Part shown: piece after piece, positions 38,101 through 45,038 of the stretch
How the letters are laid out: each line of letters opens with the position of its first letter
Numbering within the stretch: the first letter of the stretch is position 1
Assembly (NCBI RefSeq): GCF_000702445.1
Contig: NZ_JNIF01000003.1
Location: 1,798,001-1,862,000 of the forward strand
Direction: 5' to 3'
Length of the DNA stretch: 64,000 nt
Source of the DNA: Bryobacter aggregatus MPL3
Lineage (GTDB): Bacteria; Acidobacteriota; Terriglobia; Bryobacterales; Bryobacteraceae
The notes under the pieces: generated by a model
Seen by the model: the letters and a program-made list of their open reading frames with translations, nothing else
What the model was told of the DNA's origin: nothing
Database searches by the model: none
Position numbers and translations under genes: made by a program

Positions 38101-41100
38101 CGTTGCCGCATTGTTTTGAAGCCGCGCTCCCGGGTGATCATTAGTTCCGTGCTGGTGGTGGCTTCGTCGCGCGACTTGCTGCTGCGGCTGATCGACAAAT
38201 ATAAAGTGCTCGATGCGGCAACTCGTGCTTTTGAACTGGCTTGGACACATGCGCAACTCGAGCTTCGCTATCTGGGCATCCAGAGCGATGCCGCACATCG
38301 CTTCCAGGAACTGGCCAGTCATCTGCTTTATCCGAACGCTCGCATCCGGGCGCCAAAAGACCGGATGGAGCGTACCACCGGGGGGCAGTCTGGTCTGTGG
38401 AAGTACGGCATCTCCGGCGACCTGCCCATCGCGGTGATCACCATTGCCGACATCCAGGGCTTGGGCAATTTACGTGAGCTATTGACGGCGCACAATTTCT
38501 GGCGGATGCGCGGATTGAAGGTCGATCTCATCATCCTGAATCAGGAGTCGCCCAGCTATGATCGTCCGCTCGCCGAACGCATTCGAACTCTGGTGAGCGC
38601 GCAGTCGATCCTGACGGGCATGGACCAGCCGGGCGGTGTCTTCGTACGGGCCTGGGCGGAACTCCAACAGGAGGAACTCGATCTGATTTTGAGCGCCGCA
38701 CGGATTGTCATTCGCGCGGGCGGCGGATTGCTGATCCAGCAGCTTGGCAAAGCACTCGAGCCCTCCGGGCAGCGTGCCGTGGCTCCTGTCTTCTCGCGGG
38801 CCGCCAAGCTCGATACGCCAGGGCTGGGTTTTGAAGAGCTCGCTTACTTCAACAGCCGCGGGGGCTTTAGCGCCGACGGCAAAGAGTACACCATCTTCTT
38901 AAAAGATGGCGAACACACGCCGCTGCCCTGGATCAATGTGATGGCGAACCGGAACTTCGGAACCTTTGTGTCCGAAGCTGGCTTCGGCACTTGCTGGTCG
39001 CGCAACAGCCAGATGAACCGGCTGACACCGTGGAACAACGACCCTGTGAGCGGACCGCTTTCGGACATCCTCTACATTCGCGATGAAGATTCCGGAGAGG
39101 TGTGGACCGTGACACCCCAGCCGATCCGCGATGAGGAACACTATCGCATCCGCCACGGGCATGGCTATACGGTCTACGAGCACAACTGCAAAGGAATCGA
39201 GCATCGGCTGGAGGTGTTTGTGCCGAGCGAGAATACCGAGCTGCCCTCGGCGCGCATTGCAAAGCTACGCCTGCGCAATGGCAGTGGGATCGCGCGCAAG
39301 CTCACGGTGAACTGGTATGTGGAGTGGGTGCTCGGCACGAATCGCGAAGAGATGCAGTCTCACATTGTGAGCTTCTGGGATGAGAGCAGCGAAGTGTTAA
39401 TGGCTCGCAATTCATTCCGGGCGATGGATCCGCAGAATGTCAGCTACATGATGAGTGATCAGAGCCCGGCCAGTTACTCTGGCGATCGTGGCAGTTTCCT
39501 CGGGCGCAACGGGTCCACGGAGAACCCTGCCGGGTTGCGGCGCAAGCGTCTCGACCGTGTTGTGGGCAGTGGGCTCGACCCGTGCGGTGCCTTGCAGATC
39601 GAGATCACCCTCGATCCGGGGCAAAGCCAGGATCTGACTGTTGCACTAGGAGAGGCGAGCTCTGTCGATGAGGTCCGCAAGGTGGCGCAGATTCTCCGCG
39701 ATCCACAGCGGGTGGAACAGTGCAATCGGCTGACGCGGGAGTTCTGGAACCAGCATCTGGGGGCGGTGCAGGTGAAGACGCCAGTGGCTTCTGTCAATTA
39801 CATGATCAATGGCTGGCTGCTGTATCAGGTGACCAGTTGCCGCTTGTGGGGCCGCACGGCGTTGTACCAATCCGGCGGCGCGTTTGGCTTCCGCGATCAA
39901 CTGCAAGATGTCATGGCGCTTTGCATTGCGGCGCCGCAGATGGCGCGGAACCAGATTCTGCTCTCTGCTTCGCGGCAGTTTGTAGAAGGCGATGTCCAGC
40001 ACTGGTGGCATGCGCAGTCTGGCGCCGGCGTGCGGACGCGTTGCTCTGACGATTTCTTATGGCTGGTCCAGGCGACCTGTCATTATGTGCAGACCACCGG
40101 CGATTTCAGCATTCTCGACGAGCAGGTCTCCTTCCTTGATGGCCGGCAACTGCGTGAGGACGAGTTGGAAATCTATTACACGCCTGAGGTATCGGTCGAG
40201 ACGGCATCGCTCGAAGAGCATTGCCAGCGTGCGTTAGATCACTCCCGTTCCCGCGGCCCGCATGGTCTGCCGTTGATTGGTACCGGCGACTGGAACGATG
40301 CTCTCAATCATGTGGGTGCCAAGGGGAAAGGTGAAAGCGTCTGGCTGGGCTGGTTCCTGATCGATTCGCTGAAGCGCTTTGCCGATCTGCAGGAGCAGCG
40401 CGGCAACCCCGATGCGGCCTCGGCCGGCCGCGCGACGGCTGCGGTGCTGGCGGCAAATCTCAATGAGAATGCCTGGGATGGACAGTGGTATCTGCGAGCC
40501 TTCTTCGATACTGGTGAAACCATCGGATCGCATCTCAATGAAGAGGCGCGGATCGATTCGATTGCCCAGTCCTGGTCAGTGATCAGCGGGGAGGGATTGC
40601 CGGAGCGGCAACGCATCGCGATGCATGCGGTCTATCAGTATCTGGTGCTGGAGAAGGAACGCCTGGTGCTTCTGTTCGATCCTCCCTTCGACCATTCTGA
40701 GCCCCATCCTGGCTACATCATGGGCTATCCTCCCGGCCTGCGTGAGAACGGTGGCCAATATACGCACGCCTCGCTTTGGGTTGCGATGGCCGCCGCCCGG
40801 CTCGGCGATGGTGACAATGCGGTGAGGCTCATGCAGCTCTTGAATCCTGTGGAGAGTACGCGGACAGAGTCTTTAGTCAAAGTCTATAAAGGAGAGCCTT
40901 ATTCCGTCGCTGCAGATGTCTATCACGCCAAAGGACTCGAGGGCAGGAGTGGTTGGACCTGGTATACCGGTTCGGCCTCCTGGACCTATCGTGTGTGGGT
41001 GGAAGAAATTCTGGGCCTGAAGATCCTTGGGGAACATTGTGCAATCCGTCCGGTGATTCCTGCCACCTGGCCGGGCTTTACGATGAGCTTCCGCCACGGC

Positions 41101-41295
41101 GCGGCAAACTATACGGTGGAAGTGATGCGCGGCACAATTGGCTGTCATCTCGACGGGCGGCCAGTCGATGGATCGTCGATTCCCCTGGAGAAAACTGGCG
41201 AACATCGAATTGAGGTCTGGCTGCCGGAAATGAAACAGTCGACGCCGGAAGTGGGAGAGCTTCTCAGCGTCGATCGAGAACAGTTGACCGTGTAA
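32110..41295 (+). CDS. Cyclic beta-1,2-glucan synthase (NdvB/ChvB-like)
   Basis: About 3061 aa from ATG 32110 (GAGG 9 bases upstream); ATG 32158 is another option. Membrane segments lie near residues 75-120, 570-635, 960-1040 and 1090-1145. The GT84 synthase part lies between them (ITLDADTLLPVSTG near 780, KRQHRWIRGDWQIAPW near 925). The C-terminal GH94 phosphorylase-like domain trims chain length (SGGAFGFRDQLQDVM near 2590, GTGDWNDALN near 2724). The enzyme makes, elongates and cyclises periplasmic glucan, used for osmoadaptation and host or surface contact. It stands alone; no ndvA-like partner is immediately adjacent. Confidence 0.92.
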   Translation: MWESLPTLLVSRTLKSMKSAKKSANRFVLAYFGNRDQAWEAFQLLDGGSYAAFLVEPGADSAAPPQLYRKRDPRLFLAGLLGLAVFLGSLFWGLGFWFAAAGLACVMAAAAIYFVQNATLANAIRQRYGRTILSGETLVAVEVAPDRFQSITRKLRSSDPPAIFVVSDIENLKNHNDPVKGQGLQLAPEELQQLTDVRTAAADAEMPSMPVRASRSKVIANILAESESTLDQSIEELNIGLRLEHSVSPAAEWLLDNAHLVRSQVAEVRRGLTPPFLENMPGSRSDQVRVQELASALVINTDGVINQENVLAVLAAADRVKHLNIGEIWAFPQFLRLVLVDRLHLLSLRVVRSQHQQELAYFFADRIIAASRRGSAQVEEFLDLYFTRMGCDLRSFGLLAKQLQDEDQSLSKVQAWLHAKHNYSLADDLPEFHKREALDRISISNIVVSLRKLSSIDFIEIFEAVNQVEALLKQDPTGTYAASNFATRDQYRMAIEELARQSEYFTELQVAEKALELARAHPPREVAGEVGYYLIDSGRPILEACTGSRPRLRDRILRGLRRRPTIFYLSALSTLTALLLIAAFSAAVSMGGMNSIFVLLSFALLLLLPLSEIATQLMQALVVKWMPVNRLPRLSLEYGIPDEFATLVAVPMMMQSERVIDRELLKLEIRYLANRDANLFFALLGDFVDADTHVKEEDSLLLDYARQAIERLNTRHKTDRFVFFYRERKWSKTEGKWIGWERKRGKLEELNAYLLGRSLPHHSIQILGRIAKKIQFVITLDADTLLPVSTGRALIETIAHPLNRLKVGERQLAQRGYTIIQPRVSIGLPEALATRFTRLFSDISGSDPYARPVSDAYQDLFSHGIFHGKAIYDVEAFHHLTMGRFPEDHILSHDLIEGEHVRVGLASDIEIFESFPPDYPAFCKRQHRWIRGDWQIAPWIRSMVPDATGQMVHNPLTPISRWKIFDNLRRSLVAPAATLLVASTWVFGAGVGISVAVIGGYLTVPFLLGLLAQVSSGVTGDHGNWQRLLTELKRILITLILLPHQALISVDAILRACYRMTTSRKHMLEWETAEATQADPALHLNRSMAQGALVTGTAMTLLIFVLLTQRALWILPILILWLLTTETIRALGQQDEPSAEHQISKVDQSYLRLIARSTWRFFDDLVGPGDNWLPPDNYQEYPNAQLAHRTSPTNIGLWITSLFTASDLGHLTPDTLLNRLAATLKTMKSLEKYRGHLLNWYDTETLAPLLPRYVSTADSGNLLASLLVAVAGVKRLMQAPIAGAESLRALEDHLRIVQELSAGDTMALASLKALARLVRGGLASREYTTYWKLVDSPIGQLLESTRWSVSPNDQRGYWIAKLHTQAEDWHNQCTRYLRWRDLLVAPPDDFVAQLGANAVALRKEVADTSPSLNEIAAGSDALRQLIALRTQEVVSAPRQAWLWLEEVEAEYNRAHDAAMKTIQLARHCTDSLEQLIEQTDLSALYDPQKKLMKIGLAIDMPVQSDNHYDLLASEARLASFIGIAKGDLPAEHWVALGRPYTSSADGQVLLSWSGTMFEYLMPALFMRNVDNSLLDNACRQAVRKQIEFGEKAGVPWGLSESGHSAVDANQTYQYYAFGIPGLSLKARVEQEVVVSPYSSVLALQIDAPEALANLKDLQSRGMFGRMGFFEAIDFTREKGRGLGAGVVVQSYMAHHQGMSLMAIDNVLHRGIMQRRFHADPRIRAVETLLYERIPAEKSRLVLPEPEQPAVRVMVDAAEPTHRVTREDTSIPRAHLLANGRMALMVTNAGSGYCHWNDFDVTRWSADTTLDAMGTYCYIRKVRTGETFSATYQPTRTDDESYSAVFSADRVEFSRRDDDLEVLTEVTVSAEDDAEIRRYMLTNRTLRELTIDLTTYTELAMAPHAADRTHPAFSKMFVTTEVLKDRRALIASRRTRSDEDPPLFAACVLAGLGPDVDVEYETDRASFLGRDGTTSAPAAVSRPLNGKTGIVLDPIFAQRCRIVLKPRSRVIISSVLVVASSRDLLLRLIDKYKVLDAATRAFELAWTHAQLELRYLGIQSDAAHRFQELASHLLYPNARIRAPKDRMERTTGGQSGLWKYGISGDLPIAVITIADIQGLGNLRELLTAHNFWRMRGLKVDLIILNQESPSYDRPLAERIRTLVSAQSILTGMDQPGGVFVRAWAELQQEELDLILSAARIVIRAGGGLLIQQLGKALEPSGQRAVAPVFSRAAKLDTPGLGFEELAYFNSRGGFSADGKEYTIFLKDGEHTPLPWINVMANRNFGTFVSEAGFGTCWSRNSQMNRLTPWNNDPVSGPLSDILYIRDEDSGEVWTVTPQPIRDEEHYRIRHGHGYTVYEHNCKGIEHRLEVFVPSENTELPSARIAKLRLRNGSGIARKLTVNWYVEWVLGTNREEMQSHIVSFWDESSEVLMARNSFRAMDPQNVSYMMSDQSPASYSGDRGSFLGRNGSTENPAGLRRKRLDRVVGSGLDPCGALQIEITLDPGQSQDLTVALGEASSVDEVRKVAQILRDPQRVEQCNRLTREFWNQHLGAVQVKTPVASVNYMINGWLLYQVTSCRLWGRTALYQSGGAFGFRDQLQDVMALCIAAPQMARNQILLSASRQFVEGDVQHWWHAQSGAGVRTRCSDDFLWLVQATCHYVQTTGDFSILDEQVSFLDGRQLREDELEIYYTPEVSVETASLEEHCQRALDHSRSRGPHGLPLIGTGDWNDALNHVGAKGKGESVWLGWFLIDSLKRFADLQEQRGNPDAASAGRATAAVLAANLNENAWDGQWYLRAFFDTGETIGSHLNEEARIDSIAQSWSVISGEGLPERQRIAMHAVYQYLVLEKERLVLLFDPPFDHSEPHPGYIMGYPPGLRENGGQYTHASLWVAMAAARLGDGDNAVRLMQLLNPVESTRTESLVKVYKGEPYSVAADVYHAKGLEGRSGWTWYTGSASWTYRVWVEEILGLKILGEHCAIRPVIPATWPGFTMSFRHGAANYTVEVMRGTIGCHLDGRPVDGSSIPLEKTGEHRIEVWLPEMKQSTPEVGELLSVDREQLTV

Positions 41296-41310
41296 ATTCT
41301 TCTCGAAACA

Positions 41311-41802
41311 TCAAATCGACACGGATTGGTGTTCACCGGATTGTGGTCCCGGATCATCTCCAGTCAATTTTGATTTCAAAAAACCATAGAGCAAAACCAT
41401 GGCACTGGAATGCACATCCCAATACTCCGCCGTTTCCACGTTCACTCGCAGGAGAGCGATTTCCGGGTCGCTTTTGCCTTTCGGGAACCAGATTTTGAGG
41501 GAGTCATGCCAGAGCCGCTCGATCTGCTCCTTGTCATGAATCATACTTCCTGTGCCGGACAACGAGACCCAGGTGTCGGCGCCCGCATAAGAGATATTCA
41601 CGCGCGGATCGCTATAGATTTCGTGGACCTTGCCCGACTCGTCTCTGACAAAGAACCAGATGGTGGAACCAACAAAGGCCCGGGTGGCCATGGGGCGGCT
41701 ATGGAGAGTGCCTTTTTCTGACACCGTCGTCAGCATGGCAATCTTGATGTCTTTGACCAGTTCTTGCACTTTTTGCAAAGCTTCTTCGTTCGTTTTCTGC
41801 AT
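41311..41802 (-). CDS. PNPOx-like flavin-binding protein (general stress protein 26 type)
   Basis: 163 aa split-barrel protein. The pattern IAMLTTVSEKGTLHSRPMAT, TIWFFVRDESGKVHEIYSDPRVNISYA, LWHDSLKIWFPKGKSDPEIALLRVN matches the general stress protein 26 branch of the pyridoxamine-phosphate oxidase-like family, which binds FMN or FAD and rarely has the oxidase activity. No signal peptide. Single gene, convergent with the glucan synthase (15-base gap) and divergent from the response regulator. Confidence 0.85.
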   Translation of the reverse strand: MQKTNEEALQKVQELVKDIKIAMLTTVSEKGTLHSRPMATRAFVGSTIWFFVRDESGKVHEIYSDPRVNISYAGADTWVSLSGTGSMIHDKEQIERLWHDSLKIWFPKGKSDPEIALLRVNVETAEYWDVHSSAMVLLYGFLKSKLTGDDPGPQSGEHQSVSI

Positions 41803-41892
41803 ACCAGTTCTGGTGCAAGTGGAAGGCCAACGTTTTTTTTCATAACGTCAACCGGGTGGCCGCCATCCAAGACAATAGAAGGGATGACGCGT

Positions 41893-42261
41893 ATGAAACG
41901 CATTCTCGTGGTGGACGATAGCAGCCTCAGCCGGGAGCTTCTGGTGGAAGCGCTGTCGGGGCCCAAGTATGAGCTGAAAACTGCGGCCGATGGGGACCAG
42001 GCCGTTGCAGCTGCCGAAGCATTTGATCCCGATCTTGTCTTAATGGATATCCAGATGCCCGGCTTAGATGGTTACGGCGCCTTGCAGGCTCTGCGAAGTC
42101 ATCCCAGATTCCTGAATTTGCCTGTCGTTGCCGTGACTGCCCACGTCCTCAAAGCAGAGCGGGATCGTGCGCTCGGAGCGGGTTTTAATGGCTTTCTTCC
42201 GAAACCAATTGACCTCTCCATGCTTCGTACCTACGTTGCTCAAATGCTGAATCGCCCCTGA
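41893..42261 (+). CDS. Single-domain response regulator (CheY/DivK-like)
   Basis: 122 aa from ATG 41893 with GAAGGG (41878-41883) 9 bases upstream; ATG 41884 is in frame but directly abuts that site. A full receiver domain: acidic pair VVDDSS, phospho-acceptor Asp in LVLMDIQMPGLDG, switch Thr in VVAVTAH and Lys in FLPKPID. No output domain, so it signals by protein contact, as DivK does. No histidine kinase is next to it; the closest one in the window is at 55564. Followed by an ABC exporter. Confidence 0.92.
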   Translation: MKRILVVDDSSLSRELLVEALSGPKYELKTAADGDQAVAAAEAFDPDLVLMDIQMPGLDGYGALQALRSHPRFLNLPVVAVTAHVLKAERDRALGAGFNGFLPKPIDLSMLRTYVAQMLNRP

Positions 42262-42267
42262 TGGCGG

Positions 42268-44139
42268 TTGAATTGCACTACGCGATGGGGAGTGACGCAA
42301 CAAGAAGCCGCCCAGGCCACTTTTAAAGATACGCGCCAGCAGTGGGCGACACGCCTCCAGGCGGTGCGAAACCTGCCCCCGGTCCTTTTTATGGTGTGGG
42401 AGGCAGGAAAAACACTTTGCATCGCGAGCGTTCTGGCGCGCACCGTTTCGGCTCTGATTCCCATCGCCATGCTCGGCGTGTCGCGTTGGATTATCGATGC
42501 CATCTCGGCGGCGAGCCATGGAGCCCCGGTTCCAGACGCCTTTTGGTGGTGGGTCGGAGCTGAGTTTGGTCTCGCCTGTCTGGCGGCCATTACCGGGCGA
42601 TCGAGTGGATACTTTGAATCCTTGCTCGCGGATCGCTTCACCCGCTACTTGAGCGTGAGGGTGATGGAACATGCCTCCAAGCTCGACCTGGTTGCTTATG
42701 AGAACTCCGAGTTTTATGACCGGCTGGAGCGTGCCCGGTCCCAGGCGACAGATCGGGTGCGGTTGGTCCGCGTGGCGGGCGACATCGTTCAACAAGCGAT
42801 CCACGCTACCAGCTTTTGTCTGAGCGTTGCCTACTATTCCCCGATTCTTCTGCTGTTGCTGGTGCTTTGCATTCTGCCTGCCTTCACCGGTGAGAGCCAT
42901 TTTGCGTTTCTTGGATACTCTCTCAACTTCCGCCAGACCCGGGCCCGCCGCGAGATCGACTATCTCCGGATGTTGGGCGCAAGTAAGGAGTCTGCAAAAG
43001 AGCTGAAGCTTTTTGGTCTGGCTGCCCTCTTCACCACGCGCTTTGAACGCCTCTCGAACATGATCTATCGCCAGAACCGGATTCTGGCCCGCAAGCGGAT
43101 GATTGCCGGAGGCTTGCTCGCCTTGGTGTCGGCTGGCGGCTACTACAGCGCCTATGTCTGGGTGATGTGGCAGGCGTTGGAACGCAATATCACCGTGGGC
43201 ACGATGGTGTTTCTGGCAGGCGCCATCGCCGGAGCTTCAAACAATCTACAAGGACTCTTTGCCACATTCTCAGGCGCCGCTGACGAAGCACTCTTCCTTA
43301 CGGACCTGATTCTTTTCTTCGAGGAAAAGCCGCAGATCCAGGCACCTCCGCGTCCCAAGCGATTTCCGAAACCCATCCGGAAAGGCTTCTCTTTCGAGAA
43401 CGTTTCCTATCGCTATCCGGGCAGTGACCGTCTGATTCTGAACGGCATCAATTTCCATCTGGCGCCAGGCGAACGAGTGGCGCTGGTGGGGGAAAACGGG
43501 CAGGGAAAGACAACCATCGTCAAACTGCTGGCGCGGCTCTATGACCCCACCGAAGGCCGCATTCTTCTGGATGGCGTGGACCTGCGCGAGTACGACCCCG
43601 CGGACATCACACGCAATATCGCGGTGATCTTTCAAGACTTCATGAAGTACGACATGACCGTGCGCGAGAACATCGCCATGGGGCAGGTGAACCATCGGGG
43701 AAGTCTCGAAGATGAGCCACGAATCCTCCAAGCTGCGGAGCAGAGCCTGGCCCTGCCCGTAATCGACAAGTTGGAGGGGCGTCTGAACCAGATGCTGGGG
43801 CGGCGCTTTGAAGCCGGTGTCGATCTATCGGGCGGCGAGTGGCAGAAGATCGCCCTGGCCCGCGCCTATCTGCGGGATTCCCAGGTTCTTGTGATGGATG
43901 AACCGACTGCGGCTCTCGATGCCCGCTCGGAACTTGAAGTCTTTGAGCGGCTGGCGAACCTCAGTGCGGGCCGCATGGCGCTGCTGATCTCGCATCGCTT
44001 CTCGACGGTCCGGATGGCAGATCGCATTCTGGTGCTGGCCGACGGCCAGGTTGCCGAGGAGGGCTCGCATGAGTCTCTAGTCGCCGCTGGTGGCCAATAC
44101 CACCAGCTCTTCCAACTCCAGGCCGCCAGCTACCAGTAG
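42268..44139 (+). CDS. ABC exporter, fused permease and ATPase
   Basis: 623 aa half-transporter. The N-terminal half holds membrane helices (CIASVLARTVSALIPIAML, FLSVAYYSPILLLLLVLCI-like stretch, GGLLALVSAGGYYSAYVW). The ATPase half has Walker A GENGQGKTT, Q-loop IFQDFMKYDMTV, signature LSGGEWQKIALAR, Walker B VLVMDEPTAALDARS and the switch His ISHRFST. The start is uncertain: TTG 42268 gives the length quoted, GTG 42292 is the alternative. The substrate is unknown; the family (lipid, peptide or drug exporters) is broad. Ends exactly where convergent yicC ends. Confidence 0.88.
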   Translation: MNCTTRWGVTQQEAAQATFKDTRQQWATRLQAVRNLPPVLFMVWEAGKTLCIASVLARTVSALIPIAMLGVSRWIIDAISAASHGAPVPDAFWWWVGAEFGLACLAAITGRSSGYFESLLADRFTRYLSVRVMEHASKLDLVAYENSEFYDRLERARSQATDRVRLVRVAGDIVQQAIHATSFCLSVAYYSPILLLLLVLCILPAFTGESHFAFLGYSLNFRQTRARREIDYLRMLGASKESAKELKLFGLAALFTTRFERLSNMIYRQNRILARKRMIAGGLLALVSAGGYYSAYVWVMWQALERNITVGTMVFLAGAIAGASNNLQGLFATFSGAADEALFLTDLILFFEEKPQIQAPPRPKRFPKPIRKGFSFENVSYRYPGSDRLILNGINFHLAPGERVALVGENGQGKTTIVKLLARLYDPTEGRILLDGVDLREYDPADITRNIAVIFQDFMKYDMTVRENIAMGQVNHRGSLEDEPRILQAAEQSLALPVIDKLEGRLNQMLGRRFEAGVDLSGGEWQKIALARAYLRDSQVLVMDEPTAALDARSELEVFERLANLSAGRMALLISHRFSTVRMADRILVLADGQVAEEGSHESLVAAGGQYHQLFQLQAASYQ

Positions 44140-45033
44140 TTATTCGAGGTTGAGCGACTGTTCGCGAATGCGTTCGATCTCGGTTTTCACCGCCAGTCCA
44201 ATCTCGGTAATCTGCAGGCCAAAGTCGCCGGCATTGTTGGATTTGGACAGAATCGTATTCGTCTCGCGGTTCATCTCCTGCAGCAGGAAGTCGATCTTCT
44301 TTCCCACTTCCCCGTTCTTGACGAGCAGGCTGTCGAGGTGTGTGCAGTGCGTCAGCAGGCGGGTGACTTCTTCTTCCACATCGCCGCGGTCGGCCAGGAA
44401 GGCTGCTTCCTGGGCCAGCCTGGAGGGTTCAATCGTCTGTCCGCCGAGCAGGTCGGCAATCTTGGTCTCAATTTTTTGCTTGAGCAGGGGCAGAATCTGC
44501 GCACGCATCCCACGCACGCTCTCCGCATGTTTGCGAATCCCTGCGTTATAGGCCAGCATCTGCTGGACCAGTGCTGCGCCTTCCCGCTCGCGCTGCCGGT
44601 TCAGCTCGACGAGTGCGGCGTCGAGTGCCTCCACAATTGCGGCCTGCAACTCTTCTGAAATCTCATCCTCGCGTGACTCGACCAGCATGCCGGGCAAGCG
44701 CAAGGCCTCGTTCAGGTTCGGTGTTCCCATCGAACCGTAGTCTTTCTCAACGGCCTGGAACAACTCGCAATAAGCGGCCAGAAGTTTCCGATTCACTTCC
44801 AGCCCTTGTTGCGAGGCTTCCCGCTGGAGCGAGCAGCGAACATCAATGTGTCCACGGGATACGGACGCCCGCGTGGCGCTGCGCATCGTTGCTTCGAGGG
44901 GGTCGAAGAAGCTGCTCATGTGGAAGTGAAGGTCGAGTGCCCTGTGATTTACTGTCTTGATCGAGAGGGTCAATTCTCCGATCGGAAGGCTCCGCCGAAC
45001 GCGGGCGTAACCGGTCATGCTGCGAATACTCAT
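44140..45033 (-). CDS. YicC-family endoribonuclease
   Basis: 297 aa. The start SIRSMTGYARVRR, the KTVNHRALDLHF motif and the C-terminal DUF1732 block (EVGKKIDFLLQEMNRETNTILSKSNN) are typical of YicC, which in E. coli cuts small RNA RyhB and in B. subtilis acts as an RNase. YicC genes commonly sit before gmk and rpoZ; here gmk is missing and rpoZ is 12 kb away. Ends abutting the ABC exporter stop. Confidence 0.92.
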   Translation of the reverse strand: MSIRSMTGYARVRRSLPIGELTLSIKTVNHRALDLHFHMSSFFDPLEATMRSATRASVSRGHIDVRCSLQREASQQGLEVNRKLLAAYCELFQAVEKDYGSMGTPNLNEALRLPGMLVESREDEISEELQAAIVEALDAALVELNRQREREGAALVQQMLAYNAGIRKHAESVRGMRAQILPLLKQKIETKIADLLGGQTIEPSRLAQEAAFLADRGDVEEEVTRLLTHCTHLDSLLVKNGEVGKKIDFLLQEMNRETNTILSKSNNAGDFGLQITEIGLAVKTEIERIREQSLNLE

Positions 45034-45038
45034 GAGCT

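Noticed and set aside
36910-38322. Another minus-strand ORF of 470 codons in the same gene
   Set aside because: Same reason: shadow of the glucan synthase frame with no family pattern.
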